Source of the DNA: Peribacillus simplex NBRC 15720 = DSM 1321
Lineage (GTDB): Bacteria; Bacillota; Bacilli; Bacillales; DSM-1321
Length of the DNA stretch: 64,000 nt
Assembly (NCBI RefSeq): GCF_002243645.1
Contig: NZ_CP017704.1
Coordinates: forward strand, 2,085,501-2,149,500
Direction: 5' to 3'
The notes under the pieces are model-generated. The model was not told the DNA's origin. It did not search any database and saw nothing but the letters and a program-made list of their open reading frames with translations. The translations under genes were made by a program, and so were the position numbers. Shown here one piece after another: positions 9,021 through 18,495 of this stretch (position 1 is the first letter of the stretch; each line of letters begins with the position of its first letter).

Positions 9021-9831
9021 ACAATTGTTAAGTAAGCGGTTCAGTGAACACGCGAAAACATATGATGCGTATGCCAATGTTCAAAAAAACATGGCAAAAC
9101 AATTAGTGGATTTGCTTCCTAAAAAAAACGCCAATCATAGAATCAATATACTTGAAATTGGCTGCGGCACGGGTTACTTAACGAGGTTACTCGTCAAAAC
9201 ATTCCCTAATGCTGCTATTACGGCTGTTGATTTGGCCCCAGGAATGGTTGAAGTGGCGAAAGGAATGACAAAAGAAGACCGTGTTACATTTTTATGTACT
9301 GATATCGAAGAAATGGCGCCTAATGAAAATTACGACTTGATTATTTCTAATGCAACATTTCAATGGCTGAATAATCTTCCTGCAACCCTTGAAAAATTGA
9401 TTGCACGATTAACGGCTGAAGGAAGCCTGATATTTTCAACGTTCGGAAATGATACCTTTCAAGAGCTTCATAGGTCATATGAACATGCGAAAGAAAAGCT
9501 TCAACTTTCCATTGATAGTTCACCAGGCCAAATGTTTTACACACTAGAAGAATTATCCCAAGTTTGTGAAGAAGCGCTCCCCTTTTCATCAGCATCTCCA
9601 ATCGAGATAACAAAAATGGAAAAGCTTGAACTAGAGTACTTTCAGACAGTACGTGAATTTTTCACTTCAATTAAAAAGATTGGTGCAGCTAACAGCAACA
9701 AAGAAAACTACTGCCAGCGCCCTTCCCTTTTTCGAGAGTTAATCAACATATACGACACAGAATACCGAGATGAATCAGGTGTAAAAGCAACCTATCATTG
9801 TTTGTTCTTTAAAATGAAAAAACATGATTAA
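9010..9831 (+). CDS. bioC: Malonyl-ACP O-methyltransferase
   Basis: A 273-residue SAM-dependent methyltransferase that primes pimelate synthesis by methylating malonyl-ACP. The N-terminus KRFSEHAKTYDAYANVQ is typical of BioC; motif I is ILEIGCGTGYL (47-57), followed by ITAVDLAPGM and NATFQWLNN. AAAGGAG precedes the ATG. It ends the biotin cluster: the late genes (bioA, bioD, bioB) are absent here, so this operon supplies only the early steps to KAPA. Confidence 0.94.
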   Translation: MIDKQLLSKRFSEHAKTYDAYANVQKNMAKQLVDLLPKKNANHRINILEIGCGTGYLTRLLVKTFPNAAITAVDLAPGMVEVAKGMTKEDRVTFLCTDIEEMAPNENYDLIISNATFQWLNNLPATLEKLIARLTAEGSLIFSTFGNDTFQELHRSYEHAKEKLQLSIDSSPGQMFYTLEELSQVCEEALPFSSASPIEITKMEKLELEYFQTVREFFTSIKKIGAANSNKENYCQRPSLFRELINIYDTEYRDESGVKATYHCLFFKMKKHD

Positions 9832-9945
9832 TCCGAAGATGAACATCTGGGATCTAAGCAAAATATGATACATAATTGCAGGCCGTTTATATAAAGTAAC
9901 GACTAGTATTTCAGCTGCTTACTGACGATTACTAGGTTCCAATTC

Positions 9946-10009
9946 AAGCGATAAATAGGCCGCCGCCTCTCCTAATTCCTTTGGAGAAACGGTGGCCTAT
10001 TTATCGCTT
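9946..10009. repeat. Long hairpin with 16-bp perfect arms between convergent genes
   Basis: AAGCGATAAATAGGCC (9946-9961) is repeated in inverted orientation at 9994-10009; an inner TCTCC/GGAGA pair extends the stem. It lies between bioC and the convergent ABC gene. No T-run follows on either strand, so it is not a classical terminator, though it may still stop or stabilise transcripts. Confidence 0.75.
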
Positions 10010-10035
10010 ATTGAGAGTGTGTTTTACGTATAACT

Positions 10036-10713
10036 TCATCCAAATACCTTGCCATCTGTAATATTGACCACTCGATCACATAAATCTAACATTCTTTCAT
10101 CGTGCGTTACCATTATGGCCGCTTTATTTCTTGATTTCACCTCATGTGCAAGCATTTCAACAACATCCCTGCCTCTTTTGGAATCAAGACTTGCGGTTGG
10201 TTCATCCGCTAAAATGATTTCTGGATCATTCATCAGTGAACGGGCGATGGCTACACGCTGCCGCTCACCACCCGACAGTGCTTCCGGCAAGTGACCTGCC
10301 CGATGTCCAAGTCCAAGGTGGCTAAGCAATTCGTCCGCTTTTTTCATAGTCTTTTTATCTCGCTTGCCATTCAGTTCAGAAAGTAGCAGAAGCTGATCTC
10401 GTACGGTTAGATATGGCACAAGATTCGACGATTGGAATACAAACCCGATCTTTTCAAGACGCACTCGAGTCAATTCCTTTGAAGATAGTGATGTAATATC
10501 CTCATTATTCAAAAGTAAACGACCTTTACTCGGGGAAAGTAACGCACCTGCTATGGAAAGAAAAGTACTTTTTCCTGAGCCTGATGGACCCACGATGGCG
10601 ACGAATTCCCCCGCTCTCACATTCAGGGAAATATTATCAAGGGCTGTCACCTTATTATCGCCTTCCCCATAAATCTTACTGACGTTTTCAAATAATAGTT
10701 TATCCCCCATCAT
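10036..10713 (-). CDS. ABC transporter ATP-binding protein (MacB/LolD type)
   Basis: A 225-residue ATPase with Walker A GPSGSGKST (42-50), signature LSGGERQRVAIARS near residue 145, Walker B IILADEPT and the H-loop MVTHDERML. The start of the protein (LFENVSKIYGEGDNKVTALD) is that of the MacB/LolD/FtsE group. It overlaps the permease gene by four bases. Downstream of a dedicated two-component system, such pairs often export or sense cell-envelope compounds. Confidence 0.93.
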   Translation of the reverse strand: MMGDKLLFENVSKIYGEGDNKVTALDNISLNVRAGEFVAIVGPSGSGKSTFLSIAGALLSPSKGRLLLNNEDITSLSSKELTRVRLEKIGFVFQSSNLVPYLTVRDQLLLLSELNGKRDKKTMKKADELLSHLGLGHRAGHLPEALSGGERQRVAIARSLMNDPEIILADEPTASLDSKRGRDVVEMLAHEVKSRNKAAIMVTHDERMLDLCDRVVNITDGKVFG

Positions 10714-11816
10714 GATACCCTCCCTATTGCTTCAATCGCATCTATCTTCGCTACTCGATATAGTGATAGCAGTGAACCCAATACGGATACAACCAAAAGT
10801 AACACGGAATATTTAATAACCAAGTTGGTACTCAATTCAAATGGCATTCCTTCTGGCATAATTAAAGTGACGCCATATGTCAGTGCAACACTAATGGCTA
10901 TGCATGCCACGGCAAGCAGCATTACCTGACCAACGATACTTTTTGCCAGGTAACCCGTATTGGCCCCGAGTGCCTTAAGGACACCAAATTGATTCGTCTT
11001 CTGCAAGGTAATCACATAAAAGAATACAGCCAAAACGAATGCTGCTATGACAAACAAGAAGGCGATCATCATCGTCAATGTACCCTGTTCCTCTTTGAAC
11101 CCTGGTATACTCTGAAGTGATTCATCTTTCGAAATGAGCGTTAGGTCTTCAGGCAATGATTCACGTACATTTTCTTCTGCCTTCGAATCCATTTGCACGG
11201 CTATTGTGCTGATTGAATCTTTCTCTTGATTTTTCAATGCAGGATTAATCTCCCGCCACCCCTTAACATTCATGTAAACTACCGGTGAATGGCTGTAAGA
11301 TTGCTTTTCAGTAAAACCAACAATGGTGAAAACCTTACCTGATAGGTCATCTTTAAGTGAATCACCCAATTTATAACCCACTTCTTTTAAAGAACGATCT
11401 GCAACGACTTCACCTTGTTTCTTATTGTCATAGTTCGTTCCTTCTATGACCTTCGGTGCTAAAATCCCACTGGCATCGGTCGCAAATATAGTGACATCCG
11501 TTTTCTCCGATGATCCGATTTTATTCAATGTGATCATCATTTGCCCAAGACCTTCGGCTGCTTTAACATCCGATGAAGCCCGGATTTCATCTAGCTTTTC
11601 CATGGATATGATCGATCGGTTCAATTTATTTTTAGAGTCATGCTCCATAACGAAATAGTCGGCCTTCATATTTTGTATGGATGAAGCATTATCTGAAGAA
11701 AGTCCATTAGCTAATCCTGAAATGATAAAGACAAGCAAAGCGACCAATACCATAATCAGTCCAATCAGCAGATAACGTAACTTTGAATGCTTTAGTTCAC
11801 GTATTGCTAAAAACAT
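10710..11816 (-). CDS. FtsX/MacB-like ABC transporter permease
   Basis: A 368-residue protein with one N-terminal membrane helix (YLLIGLIMVLVALLVFIISG), a large extracytoplasmic domain of about 230 residues, and three C-terminal helices with the FtsX signature (KTNQFGVLKALGANTGYLAK). This is the DevC/MacB-type mechanotransmission permease. GGGAG precedes the ATG at 11816; an ATG 15 bases upstream is worse placed. Partner of the ATPase it overlaps; the substrate is not evident. Confidence 0.9.
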   Translation of the reverse strand: MFLAIRELKHSKLRYLLIGLIMVLVALLVFIISGLANGLSSDNASSIQNMKADYFVMEHDSKNKLNRSIISMEKLDEIRASSDVKAAEGLGQMMITLNKIGSSEKTDVTIFATDASGILAPKVIEGTNYDNKKQGEVVADRSLKEVGYKLGDSLKDDLSGKVFTIVGFTEKQSYSHSPVVYMNVKGWREINPALKNQEKDSISTIAVQMDSKAEENVRESLPEDLTLISKDESLQSIPGFKEEQGTLTMMIAFLFVIAAFVLAVFFYVITLQKTNQFGVLKALGANTGYLAKSIVGQVMLLAVACIAISVALTYGVTLIMPEGMPFELSTNLVIKYSVLLLVVSVLGSLLSLYRVAKIDAIEAIGRVS

Positions 11817-11914
11817 TATTTCATCTCCCATTCCTTTTGTTACCGATCCAGATGTACTTCAACCGGTATGAATTGATTGTAATCAATCAATATGAATGGA
11901 AGATGAACGAATGA

Positions 11915-13294
11915 TTACATTAGGGGCAACCGGATATAAAAAGTGGTCCCTTTGCCAAGATCGCTTTGAACCTCAATCGTTCCGCCATGTAGTTCAATCA
12001 GCTTCTTCGTTATCGAAAGTCCTAAGCCACTGCCTGTTTCACTGCGATTTCTCACTTTATCAACTTTATAAAAGCGATCAAGGATATAAGGGAGGTCTTC
12101 TTCTGGAATTCCCATACCCGTGTCCGCAATCTTCACTTCTACAAAGCCATCTATTTTCTTGATTTGAATAACAATCGAACTACCGATATCAGAGTACTTA
12201 ATACTGTTGGTTATCAAATTGGTCCATACTTGATTTAAAAGTTTCTCATCTGCAAAAATGACGGTTGAAGGCAAATCCATTTCGATCACCATATCTTTTT
12301 CCCGCCAATTCCATTCCAGCATAAACATCACTTGCCTTATTTGTTGTGCTAAATCAAAACTAGACCGTTGCAGCGGGTCATCCTCTTTATCCAACGAAGC
12401 AAGCATGAGCAGCTGTTTGCTTAACAACGACATGCGCCTGCTTTCTTTTTCAATAATGGACAAGTACTGATTTCTTTGTTCTTTTGTTAATTCCTCCGAT
12501 TGGAGGGTTTGAGAAAAACCTTGGATGGATGCAAGCGGAGATTGAATTTCATGAGATACATTCGATACGAACTCCTGTCTCATTTCATCTAACCGCTGTA
12601 TGCTTTGAGTCATTTTCGAGAAATGCTGTGCCAAATCCCCTATCTCATCGCTTCGGGTGACATTCAATTCACTACTATAATCCCCATCAGCGATTCTCTT
12701 TGTTGCTTCCGTTAATTTCGTAATTGGCTTAACAATGAAACGCGTGTTAATAATAACAAATAAAAAACTGAGTAGGAGCGTAAGTACGAGCAAAACAGCA
12801 AGGAAAAAGCGGAACTCTCCAAACTGCAGTTCTATATTCGGCCTTACAAACAAGGCATATTTCTCGCCATCCACATTAATTGGGACCCCAACGCTATTGA
12901 TTAATACATCCTCAAAAAACCCCGTAATAAACAGCCCATTATTATAATTAGCAATCCCTTGATAGGTTTTCCCGTTCAAAACTCCTGAAATCGTGTCTGA
13001 ATCCAAAGCTGTTTCTCGAAACGGCTCCCCATATAAAGTCCCTTCACCCTGCTCATTAAATAAATACATTTGATAGTGCAATCCTGCTATATGATTTAAA
13101 AACGCATCAATATCCTGACCTGGATTTTCTTCATATAAGGAGACGATATCAGCAGCAACTTTGCTTATCTTCTCGCCATTGTGTGGTTTCTGAACCTTAT
13201 GATAATAGACATTGGAAATTAAAAAAGCGATGACACTGGCAAGCACCATGATCAAAATGGTTTGAATAACAATCCTGAAATAAAGTGTTTTCAC
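11915..13294 (-). CDS. Sensor histidine kinase
   Basis: A 459-residue membrane kinase: helix at about 9-29, an extracytoplasmic domain of roughly 130 residues, a second helix (FFLAVLLVLTLLLSFLFVII), HAMP (KPITKLTEATKRIADGDY), dimerisation/phospho-acceptor segment FVSNVSHEIQSPLASIQGF and an ATPase domain with ITNSIKYS, DTGMGIPEED and GSGLGLSI. It overlaps the response-regulator gene by four bases and lies about 100 bases before the ABC genes, so it probably controls them. Confidence 0.94.
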   Translation of the reverse strand: MKTLYFRIVIQTILIMVLASVIAFLISNVYYHKVQKPHNGEKISKVAADIVSLYEENPGQDIDAFLNHIAGLHYQMYLFNEQGEGTLYGEPFRETALDSDTISGVLNGKTYQGIANYNNGLFITGFFEDVLINSVGVPINVDGEKYALFVRPNIELQFGEFRFFLAVLLVLTLLLSFLFVIINTRFIVKPITKLTEATKRIADGDYSSELNVTRSDEIGDLAQHFSKMTQSIQRLDEMRQEFVSNVSHEIQSPLASIQGFSQTLQSEELTKEQRNQYLSIIEKESRRMSLLSKQLLMLASLDKEDDPLQRSSFDLAQQIRQVMFMLEWNWREKDMVIEMDLPSTVIFADEKLLNQVWTNLITNSIKYSDIGSSIVIQIKKIDGFVEVKIADTGMGIPEEDLPYILDRFYKVDKVRNRSETGSGLGLSITKKLIELHGGTIEVQSDLGKGTTFYIRLPLM

Positions 13295-13968
13295 TTTTTA
13301 TTGACCTCCAGTTTATAACCTAAGCCACGGACAGTCGTTATCATAAAATCATCGGTACGCCCGGTAAAACGTTCCCTTAACCGTTTAATATGGACATCAA
13401 CCGTCCGATCATCCCCTTCAAAATCAGCACCCCACACCAGTTCAATTAGCTGCTCACGTGTAAAGACCTGATCAGGAAAACTCCCCAGCTGAGCTAAAAG
13501 CTCAAATTCCTTGAGCGGCAGGAGCAACGTATTCCCCTTTATTCGCACTTCATAACTTTTACGGTCAATAACCGTTTGATTCAATGATATGGATTCAGAA
13601 TTCACCATACGGTACCTTCGCAATAGCGCTTTTATCCGAAATAGAAGTTCCCGTGGCTCAAATGGCTTTACGAGATAATCATCCGTACCCGCAAAGTACC
13701 CCTTTTCCTTATCGATAAGCTGATCTTTAGCTGTCAATAAAATGACCGGCAGATCATATTGATCCCGGATTTCCTTACAAAGATCCAGTCCGTTTTTAAA
13801 CGGCATCATAATATCAACAACCGCTAGATGGATCCGTTCCTTCTCCAGTATCAAGGAAGCTTCATTCCCGTCCTTCGCTTCTGAGACCATGTACCCTTCC
13901 TTTTCCAAGTGAAATTTAAGCAACTCCCGAATATGCCGATCATCATCCGCAATTAATATATGTATCAA
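13291..13968 (-). CDS. OmpR/PhoP-family response regulator
   Basis: A 225-residue regulator: receiver domain with DDDRH near the start and the phospho-acceptor aspartate in VVDIMMPFKNG, conserved LLTAKD and VKPFEPREL, then a winged-helix DNA-binding domain ending in VRGLGYKLE. The frame stays open upstream, but the receiver begins at IHILIADDD. A TTG at 13968 preceded by GGAGAGGTGG is the likely start. Cognate partner of the overlapping kinase. Confidence 0.93.
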   Translation of the reverse strand: MIHILIADDDRHIRELLKFHLEKEGYMVSEAKDGNEASLILEKERIHLAVVDIMMPFKNGLDLCKEIRDQYDLPVILLTAKDQLIDKEKGYFAGTDDYLVKPFEPRELLFRIKALLRRYRMVNSESISLNQTVIDRKSYEVRIKGNTLLLPLKEFELLAQLGSFPDQVFTREQLIELVWGADFEGDDRTVDVHIKRLRERFTGRTDDFMITTVRGLGYKLEVNKK

Positions 13969-14301
13969 AGAAACCACCTCTCCACTTCTTTTATAACACT
14001 GGCTAAACATACAATAGCAATAATTAATCCTGTAAAACAACAAAATACTATTTCCTACTCTAGAAAACCTGTAACTACTTTCCATAAAATTAGTATGCCA
14101 ATAATTTGCACCCCTCTTATTTTTCAAAAAAAAGAAAAAGGATAAAAGTGAACAGAATATCTAAAACCTATCCGCTTTTTCTTTGTTAACCATCATATTC
14201 ATACTATTTCAGCGCTAGAGAATTACAGTTCAAAAAAAAGGTTTCAAATATTCTGAATATAAACTATAATTGATTTATTTTAAAACATCTAGGAGGTCAC
14301 T
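13969..14301. other. Divergent promoter region
   Basis: Intergenic between the response regulator (minus) and the YocS-type transporter (plus). AT-rich, with a ribosome site AGGAGG before 14302. No conserved RNA element or gene is visible. Confidence 0.5.
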
Positions 14302-15279
14302 ATGGGTTTAGTAGAGAAAATCAGCGGATTTGCTGGTAAAACGTTTACCTTATGGGTCATTATATTTGCAGTTATTGCGTATATCTCACCTAATCATTTT
14401 ATATGGATAGGAGACTATATTGTTCCATTATTAGGAATTGTCATGTTTGGCATGGGACTTACTTTATCAGCAGCGGATTTTAAAGAAGTTTTCCGACGTC
14501 CGAAAGAAGTTGCATTAGGGGTAGCAGGACATTTCATCATTATGCCATTATTGGCATTTGTATTAGCAATAGGGTTCGATTTGCCCAAAGAAGTGGCTGT
14601 TGGTGTTATTTTGGTAGGGTGTTGCCCTAGTGGAACAGCTTCAAATGTCATGGTGTTTCTTGCGAGAGGGAATGTTGCGCTTGCAGTTGCCATTGCTTCT
14701 GTTTCCACTATTCTAGCGCCTATCGTAACTCCCCTGCTTATTCTGCTCTTGGCAAGTAAATGGGTCAATATCAGTATTGGGTCTTTATTCATTTCCATAA
14801 TTCAAGTGGTGATTATCCCACTGATGCTTGGATTCATTGTTAAAAAGTTTTTTGGTAAACAGGCAGAGGCTGGTGCAAAGGCTTTACCTCTAGTATCTGT
14901 CATTTCTATCGTTCTGATCGTATCAGCCGTAGTAGCTGGCAGCCAAGCTCAGCTGGCTAAAACAGGCTTGCTTATTTTTGCAGTAGTCGTTCTTCATAAT
15001 GTTCTTGGTTTTTTACTCGGCTTTTTCTTTGCTCGTTTATGCGGGATGGATTTAGCAAAACAGAAAGCTGTTGCAATGGAGGTTGGTATGCAGAACTCTG
15101 GTTTAGGTGTAGCTATAGCAACAGCACATTTCTCACCTTTAGCCGCTGTACCTAGTGCCATTTTCAGTGTTTGGCATAATATATCAGGTTCCGTTCTAGC
15201 CTATATCTTCAGTCGTATGAAAGATAAGAAAAATGTAGGGACCGTTAAAAATAATACTATAAAAACAGACGCATCATAA
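14302..15279 (+). CDS. Bile acid:sodium symporter family transporter, YocS type
   Basis: A 325-residue membrane protein of the BASS family with about ten helices. Characteristic stretches are LGIVMFGMGLTLS, GCCPSGTASNVMVFLARGNVA (conserved substrate/sodium region; shortened here as GCCPSGTASNV) and EVGMQNSGLGVAIA. Relatives include Bacillus YocS and the pantothenate/pantoate transporter PanS; the substrate here is undetermined. AGGAGG precedes the ATG. Monocistronic, with a strong terminator after it. Confidence 0.9.
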   Translation: MGLVEKISGFAGKTFTLWVIIFAVIAYISPNHFIWIGDYIVPLLGIVMFGMGLTLSAADFKEVFRRPKEVALGVAGHFIIMPLLAFVLAIGFDLPKEVAVGVILVGCCPSGTASNVMVFLARGNVALAVAIASVSTILAPIVTPLLILLLASKWVNISIGSLFISIIQVVIIPLMLGFIVKKFFGKQAEAGAKALPLVSVISIVLIVSAVVAGSQAQLAKTGLLIFAVVVLHNVLGFLLGFFFARLCGMDLAKQKAVAMEVGMQNSGLGVAIATAHFSPLAAVPSAIFSVWHNISGSVLAYIFSRMKDKKNVGTVKNNTIKTDAS

Positions 15280-15323
15280 TATGTTGGAGATGAACCAAAA
15301 ACTCTTTTCATTAAATGAATAAA

Positions 15324-15355
15324 AAAAAGCCGATTGATTAAATCGGCTTTTTTTT
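15324..15355 (+). terminator. Terminator of the YocS-type gene
   Basis: AAAGCCGATT / AATCGGCTTT hairpin followed by a run of T residues, 45 bases after the stop. Confidence 0.85.
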
Positions 15356-15574
15356 ATTGTGAATCAACCATCCGCATCTTTGAAATTCAAAGGAAAATAT
15401 CAATGATTGTGGTCTTAATAAGTGATTTTCCCATTCCCCAATAAATGAACTTACTGCCTTTGTTGGGAGTATTTTTTTGAACTACCTGCTATACTACTAG
15501 ATAAAGTAAAACATTAAACAAATAGATGATTCGTTAATAGTAACTGAATTTCATTTTAAGGATGAGAGAATATA

Positions 15575-16831
15575 ATGTCACCAAAAATAAAATCGTCAAG
15601 AAAAATAGCTAGATATTCACTAATTATCATGGGGGCGGGTTATATTGCAACCACTCCATTTCAAGGTTCATTGCCGCTAGATTTATTACATGGAGGGTTT
15701 GAAGCTGGTTTAGTTGGCGGGTTGGCAGATTGGTTTGCAGTCACTGCATTATTCCGCCATCCGCTTGGATTACCAATCCCCCATACAGCGCTTTTGCCCA
15801 ACAATCGTAAAAGAATGACAAATGCACTTGTTTCGATGTTAAAAAACGACTGGCTTTCTAAGGAAAGTATTCAGGACAAAGTAAAACATATTCCTTTTAC
15901 TGAAAAATTGATCCCTATTTTATTAAAAGAGATACAAAGTGATACTTTTAGAAAAGTCCTGATTAAACTTATCAAGCAAATGATTGGTTATATAGATATT
16001 GAAAAGATTACACCTTTCGTTGCAAAAAAAATTAAAGCATCACTTTCTAACATAGACATGAGTAAAATTCTACATTTAGTAAGTTCACAGTTACTTAACG
16101 AAGAGTTTGATAAGAAGGCTTTGGATCATGTTTTGAAAAAAGCTGAAGATTGGTTAAGAAAAAAACAAACCAGTCACCGACTTGGCACGGTTTCCATGGA
16201 TGTACTCAGTAAGATTGAACTGGAAGGTATGCTTCAGTTTGCCGTTAAATCCATTCAAAGCCTACTTAACGAAGATAAACTTGGGAATATCATACAAAAC
16301 CTGTTATTAAGTGTCGTAAATAATTTACAAAACGAGAACGAACCGAATAGAGAAGCTTTAATCTTATATATCAGGAAAGAGATACAAGGCATTAACCATA
16401 ACCGGGAACTGTTAGAAGGAGTTGAAAAATGGAAAAAACAACTTCTAACAAAATGGGAACCTGAGGCGACAATAACGGGAAGTCTAAAACAAATTCAACA
16501 AGAAGCATTGGATTTCGTCGAAAATGAACATTTCATGGATACTTATCTGAATCCAATGATTCATCACATACTAGACAATATTAAAGAAAATAGCACCCAC
16601 ATCGATCATTGGATACAGAAACAAATTACTGTTCTCATTGAAAATAATCATACGCAGATCGGCAATCTTGTACAAGAAAATTTAGATAAGCTAGACAATG
16701 AAACGCTGATTGATATGATGGAAAATGGTGTAGGAAAAGACTTACAATGGATTCGTGTGAACGGAGCGGTCTGTGGTTTTATAATAGGGCTTATCCTAAC
16801 AGGTGCACAGGCTCTGCTTAAGCTGTTATAA
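15575..16831 (+). CDS. DUF445 family membrane protein
   Basis: A 418-residue protein with an N-terminal hydrophobic segment and the conserved GGFEAGLVGGLADWFAVTAL region typical of DUF445, a long helical middle with many charged residues, and a C-terminal helix (VNGAVCGFIIGLILTGAQAL). The two ends are thus membrane-embedded around a cytoplasmic or extracytoplasmic helical body. Function is unknown. The weak AAGGATGAG precedes the ATG. It is flanked by terminators and appears to be transcribed alone. Confidence 0.9.
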   Translation: MSPKIKSSRKIARYSLIIMGAGYIATTPFQGSLPLDLLHGGFEAGLVGGLADWFAVTALFRHPLGLPIPHTALLPNNRKRMTNALVSMLKNDWLSKESIQDKVKHIPFTEKLIPILLKEIQSDTFRKVLIKLIKQMIGYIDIEKITPFVAKKIKASLSNIDMSKILHLVSSQLLNEEFDKKALDHVLKKAEDWLRKKQTSHRLGTVSMDVLSKIELEGMLQFAVKSIQSLLNEDKLGNIIQNLLLSVVNNLQNENEPNREALILYIRKEIQGINHNRELLEGVEKWKKQLLTKWEPEATITGSLKQIQQEALDFVENEHFMDTYLNPMIHHILDNIKENSTHIDHWIQKQITVLIENNHTQIGNLVQENLDKLDNETLIDMMENGVGKDLQWIRVNGAVCGFIIGLILTGAQALLKLL

Positions 16832-16921
16832 TTCAGGCACCTTTGCCGACATTGTAACGGAAGAATACTGCATTACTAAATAACTGGGGCTGATTCGTTG
16901 CCTTTAGTTTATGCCCCTCAT

Positions 16922-16951
16922 AAAAAAGGCCCTTAACCTCAAGGGCTTTTT
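16922..16951. terminator. Bidirectional terminator
   Basis: AAAAGGCCCTT / AAGGGCTTTT hairpin with A- and T-rich flanks, between the DUF445 gene (plus) and the immunity-like array (minus); it can serve both strands. Confidence 0.8.
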
Positions 16952-16961
16952 AACGGGGAAA

Positions 16962-17348
16962 TTAATCTAACGAATAGGGCTTCCTTTCTTCGATTATCTC
17001 CACTTCATCCCATTCCACATATTTGGAGTACATATATTTATCTGTTCTTTCAAACCCCATCTTTTTGGCAAGTTCAGTGTTGGTGGTATCCAACAGCACT
17101 TTACCTGTTTTTCCATCTTCAGATGCAGAAAATAACTCTCCCTTATATTTTGCCTTTGAATTTATCTTAAATAAATTTTCTACCTCTTCTACAGAAACAT
17201 TTTTTATATAGATATTTTCATCTAAATGTTTGAAGCCTTGAGATAAATCAGCATGTTTATTACTTATTAACCTTATAGACTTATCTTTCAGTAGACTAAA
17301 ACTATACTCGCTACCATTATGTATTGCATACTTTCCTTTTCTTATCAT
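16962..17348 (-). CDS. Immunity-like protein, family A copy 1
   Basis: A 128-residue soluble protein beginning MIRKGKYAIHNGSEYSF; GGAGG five or six bases before the ATG at 17348 fixes this start over an upstream ATG. It is clearly paralogous to the equally long 19400-19786 product (shared IRKG-Y-IYNG-EY, NIY-K--S--EVE-LF, AKYKGELF, KRTDKY-YSK, DEVEIIEERK--SLD) and more distantly to 17951-18436. I do not recognise a named family. Location at the end of an AT-rich gene array downstream of an LXG toxin suggests an orphan immunity protein. Confidence 0.75.
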   Translation of the reverse strand: MIRKGKYAIHNGSEYSFSLLKDKSIRLISNKHADLSQGFKHLDENIYIKNVSVEEVENLFKINSKAKYKGELFSASEDGKTGKVLLDTTNTELAKKMGFERTDKYMYSKYVEWDEVEIIEERKPYSLD

Positions 17349-17468
17349 AGGTTCCTCCATTTTGAGGTAGTAATTATCATCAAAATTTAATTGCATTTCA
17401 TTCATCTGGAAACAATCATTTCAACTTATGTTAAAGTCTTTTATTAGCGGGAAATACTCTTGATAAAA

Positions 17469-17798
17469 TTAAATGTCCCTTTTAAATTCTTTTAATAAAA
17501 TATCTTTTATTCCATCTAATTCATTATTAGCAACGATTCTCTTGTCATAGTTATCATCCCAAATAAAATAATCAGATAAACCCACTCTAGGTTTATCTAT
17601 CTCACGATAGATGCTACTCAATTCCATCATAGTTTTACGATATTGCTCTGCTGATTCACAATCCAATAAGCATATTTCAATCAACTCAATTGAGGCTTTA
17701 GCTTGTCGTATTATATGTTCTAAATCTTTTTTTTCTTTTGTTAATATTTTCACCAAACGAACATAAGCATCTTTAATAACTAATAATGTTTGCTCCAA
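17469..17798 (-). CDS. Hypothetical helical protein in the immunity array
   Basis: About 109 residues, nearly all helical and charged (LLVIKDAYVRLVKILTKEKK, YRKTMMELSSIYREIDKP, DGIKDILLKEFKRDI). The frame has an ATG at 17822 without a ribosome site; a TTG at 17798 follows GGGGGA at good spacing and is preferred. No signal peptide or membrane segment. No family recognised; an immunity or adaptor role is inferred only from neighbours. Confidence 0.6.
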   Translation of the reverse strand: MEQTLLVIKDAYVRLVKILTKEKKDLEHIIRQAKASIELIEICLLDCESAEQYRKTMMELSSIYREIDKPRVGLSDYFIWDDNYDKRIVANNELDGIKDILLKEFKRDI

Positions 17799-17950
17799 GT
17801 TTATCCCCCATAATACAGTCATTTTATTGGAACTTCATCCACCACTTTTAAATACTTACTTCCCAAGGTTCCGACACAAAAATTTGATTCTCTCCACCTG
17901 AATAGATTCCAGCTTGATAAGCCCGCTAGACCCTTATTTATATTAGTTCT

Positions 17951-18436
17951 TTAGGAATTTCCATTGTATAAACTATCCAGCTTCATTATAAAGTCTCTAG
18001 TTTCTCCCCTTGGTATAACCTTCCTACTTTCAGGTAAATCTTCAAATATTAATATTGGTTTTTTCATCTCAATAATCGCTTCTATGTCGTCAAGAGGCAC
18101 GTCCTTTTTAAAAACAAATTGCTCTTGCTTTTCGAATCCATAGCAGTCTACATCATTACTATCCATACTAAATAACGAAATCTCATTTTCATCCAAGATA
18201 TGCCTGCCCAATGAATATGGCTCAAACTCTTTACCTTTGTAAGCTACCAAAAACTTTAGTTCATAAACTAAATCAACTTCCTCTTTAGTCACATCCTTGA
18301 TAAACAGATTTGTCATATTCCCTGTTTGATCAACCAGTTCACGAAATCCTTGTTCAGGTTCATGGGTTCTTAGTCTTAACCTGTCGTTACGGATATTCAA
18401 GAGGTAATCCTTATGATTATATATGGCATATTTCAT
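17951..18436 (-). CDS. Immunity-like protein, family A copy 2 (diverged)
   Basis: A 161-residue protein starting MKYAIYNHKDYLL at 18436, behind GAGGTG. It shares with copies at 16962-17348 and 19400-19786 the order YAIYN-K-Y, EQGFREL, LFIKDVTKEEVD, AYKGKEF, a GFEKQEQFVFKK segment and DDIEAIIEMKKP, but has an extra C-terminal tail (KPILIFEDLPESRKVIPRG). The family is unnamed to me. Divergent paralogues side by side are typical of orphan immunity arrays that protect against toxin variants. Confidence 0.7.
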   Translation of the reverse strand: MKYAIYNHKDYLLNIRNDRLRLRTHEPEQGFRELVDQTGNMTNLFIKDVTKEEVDLVYELKFLVAYKGKEFEPYSLGRHILDENEISLFSMDSNDVDCYGFEKQEQFVFKKDVPLDDIEAIIEMKKPILIFEDLPESRKVIPRGETRDFIMKLDSLYNGNS

Positions 18437-18495
18437 CTTTAGCTTCACCTCGTCTAACTTGTTCTTATTTAATATCTTGTATTGAAAAATGAATA

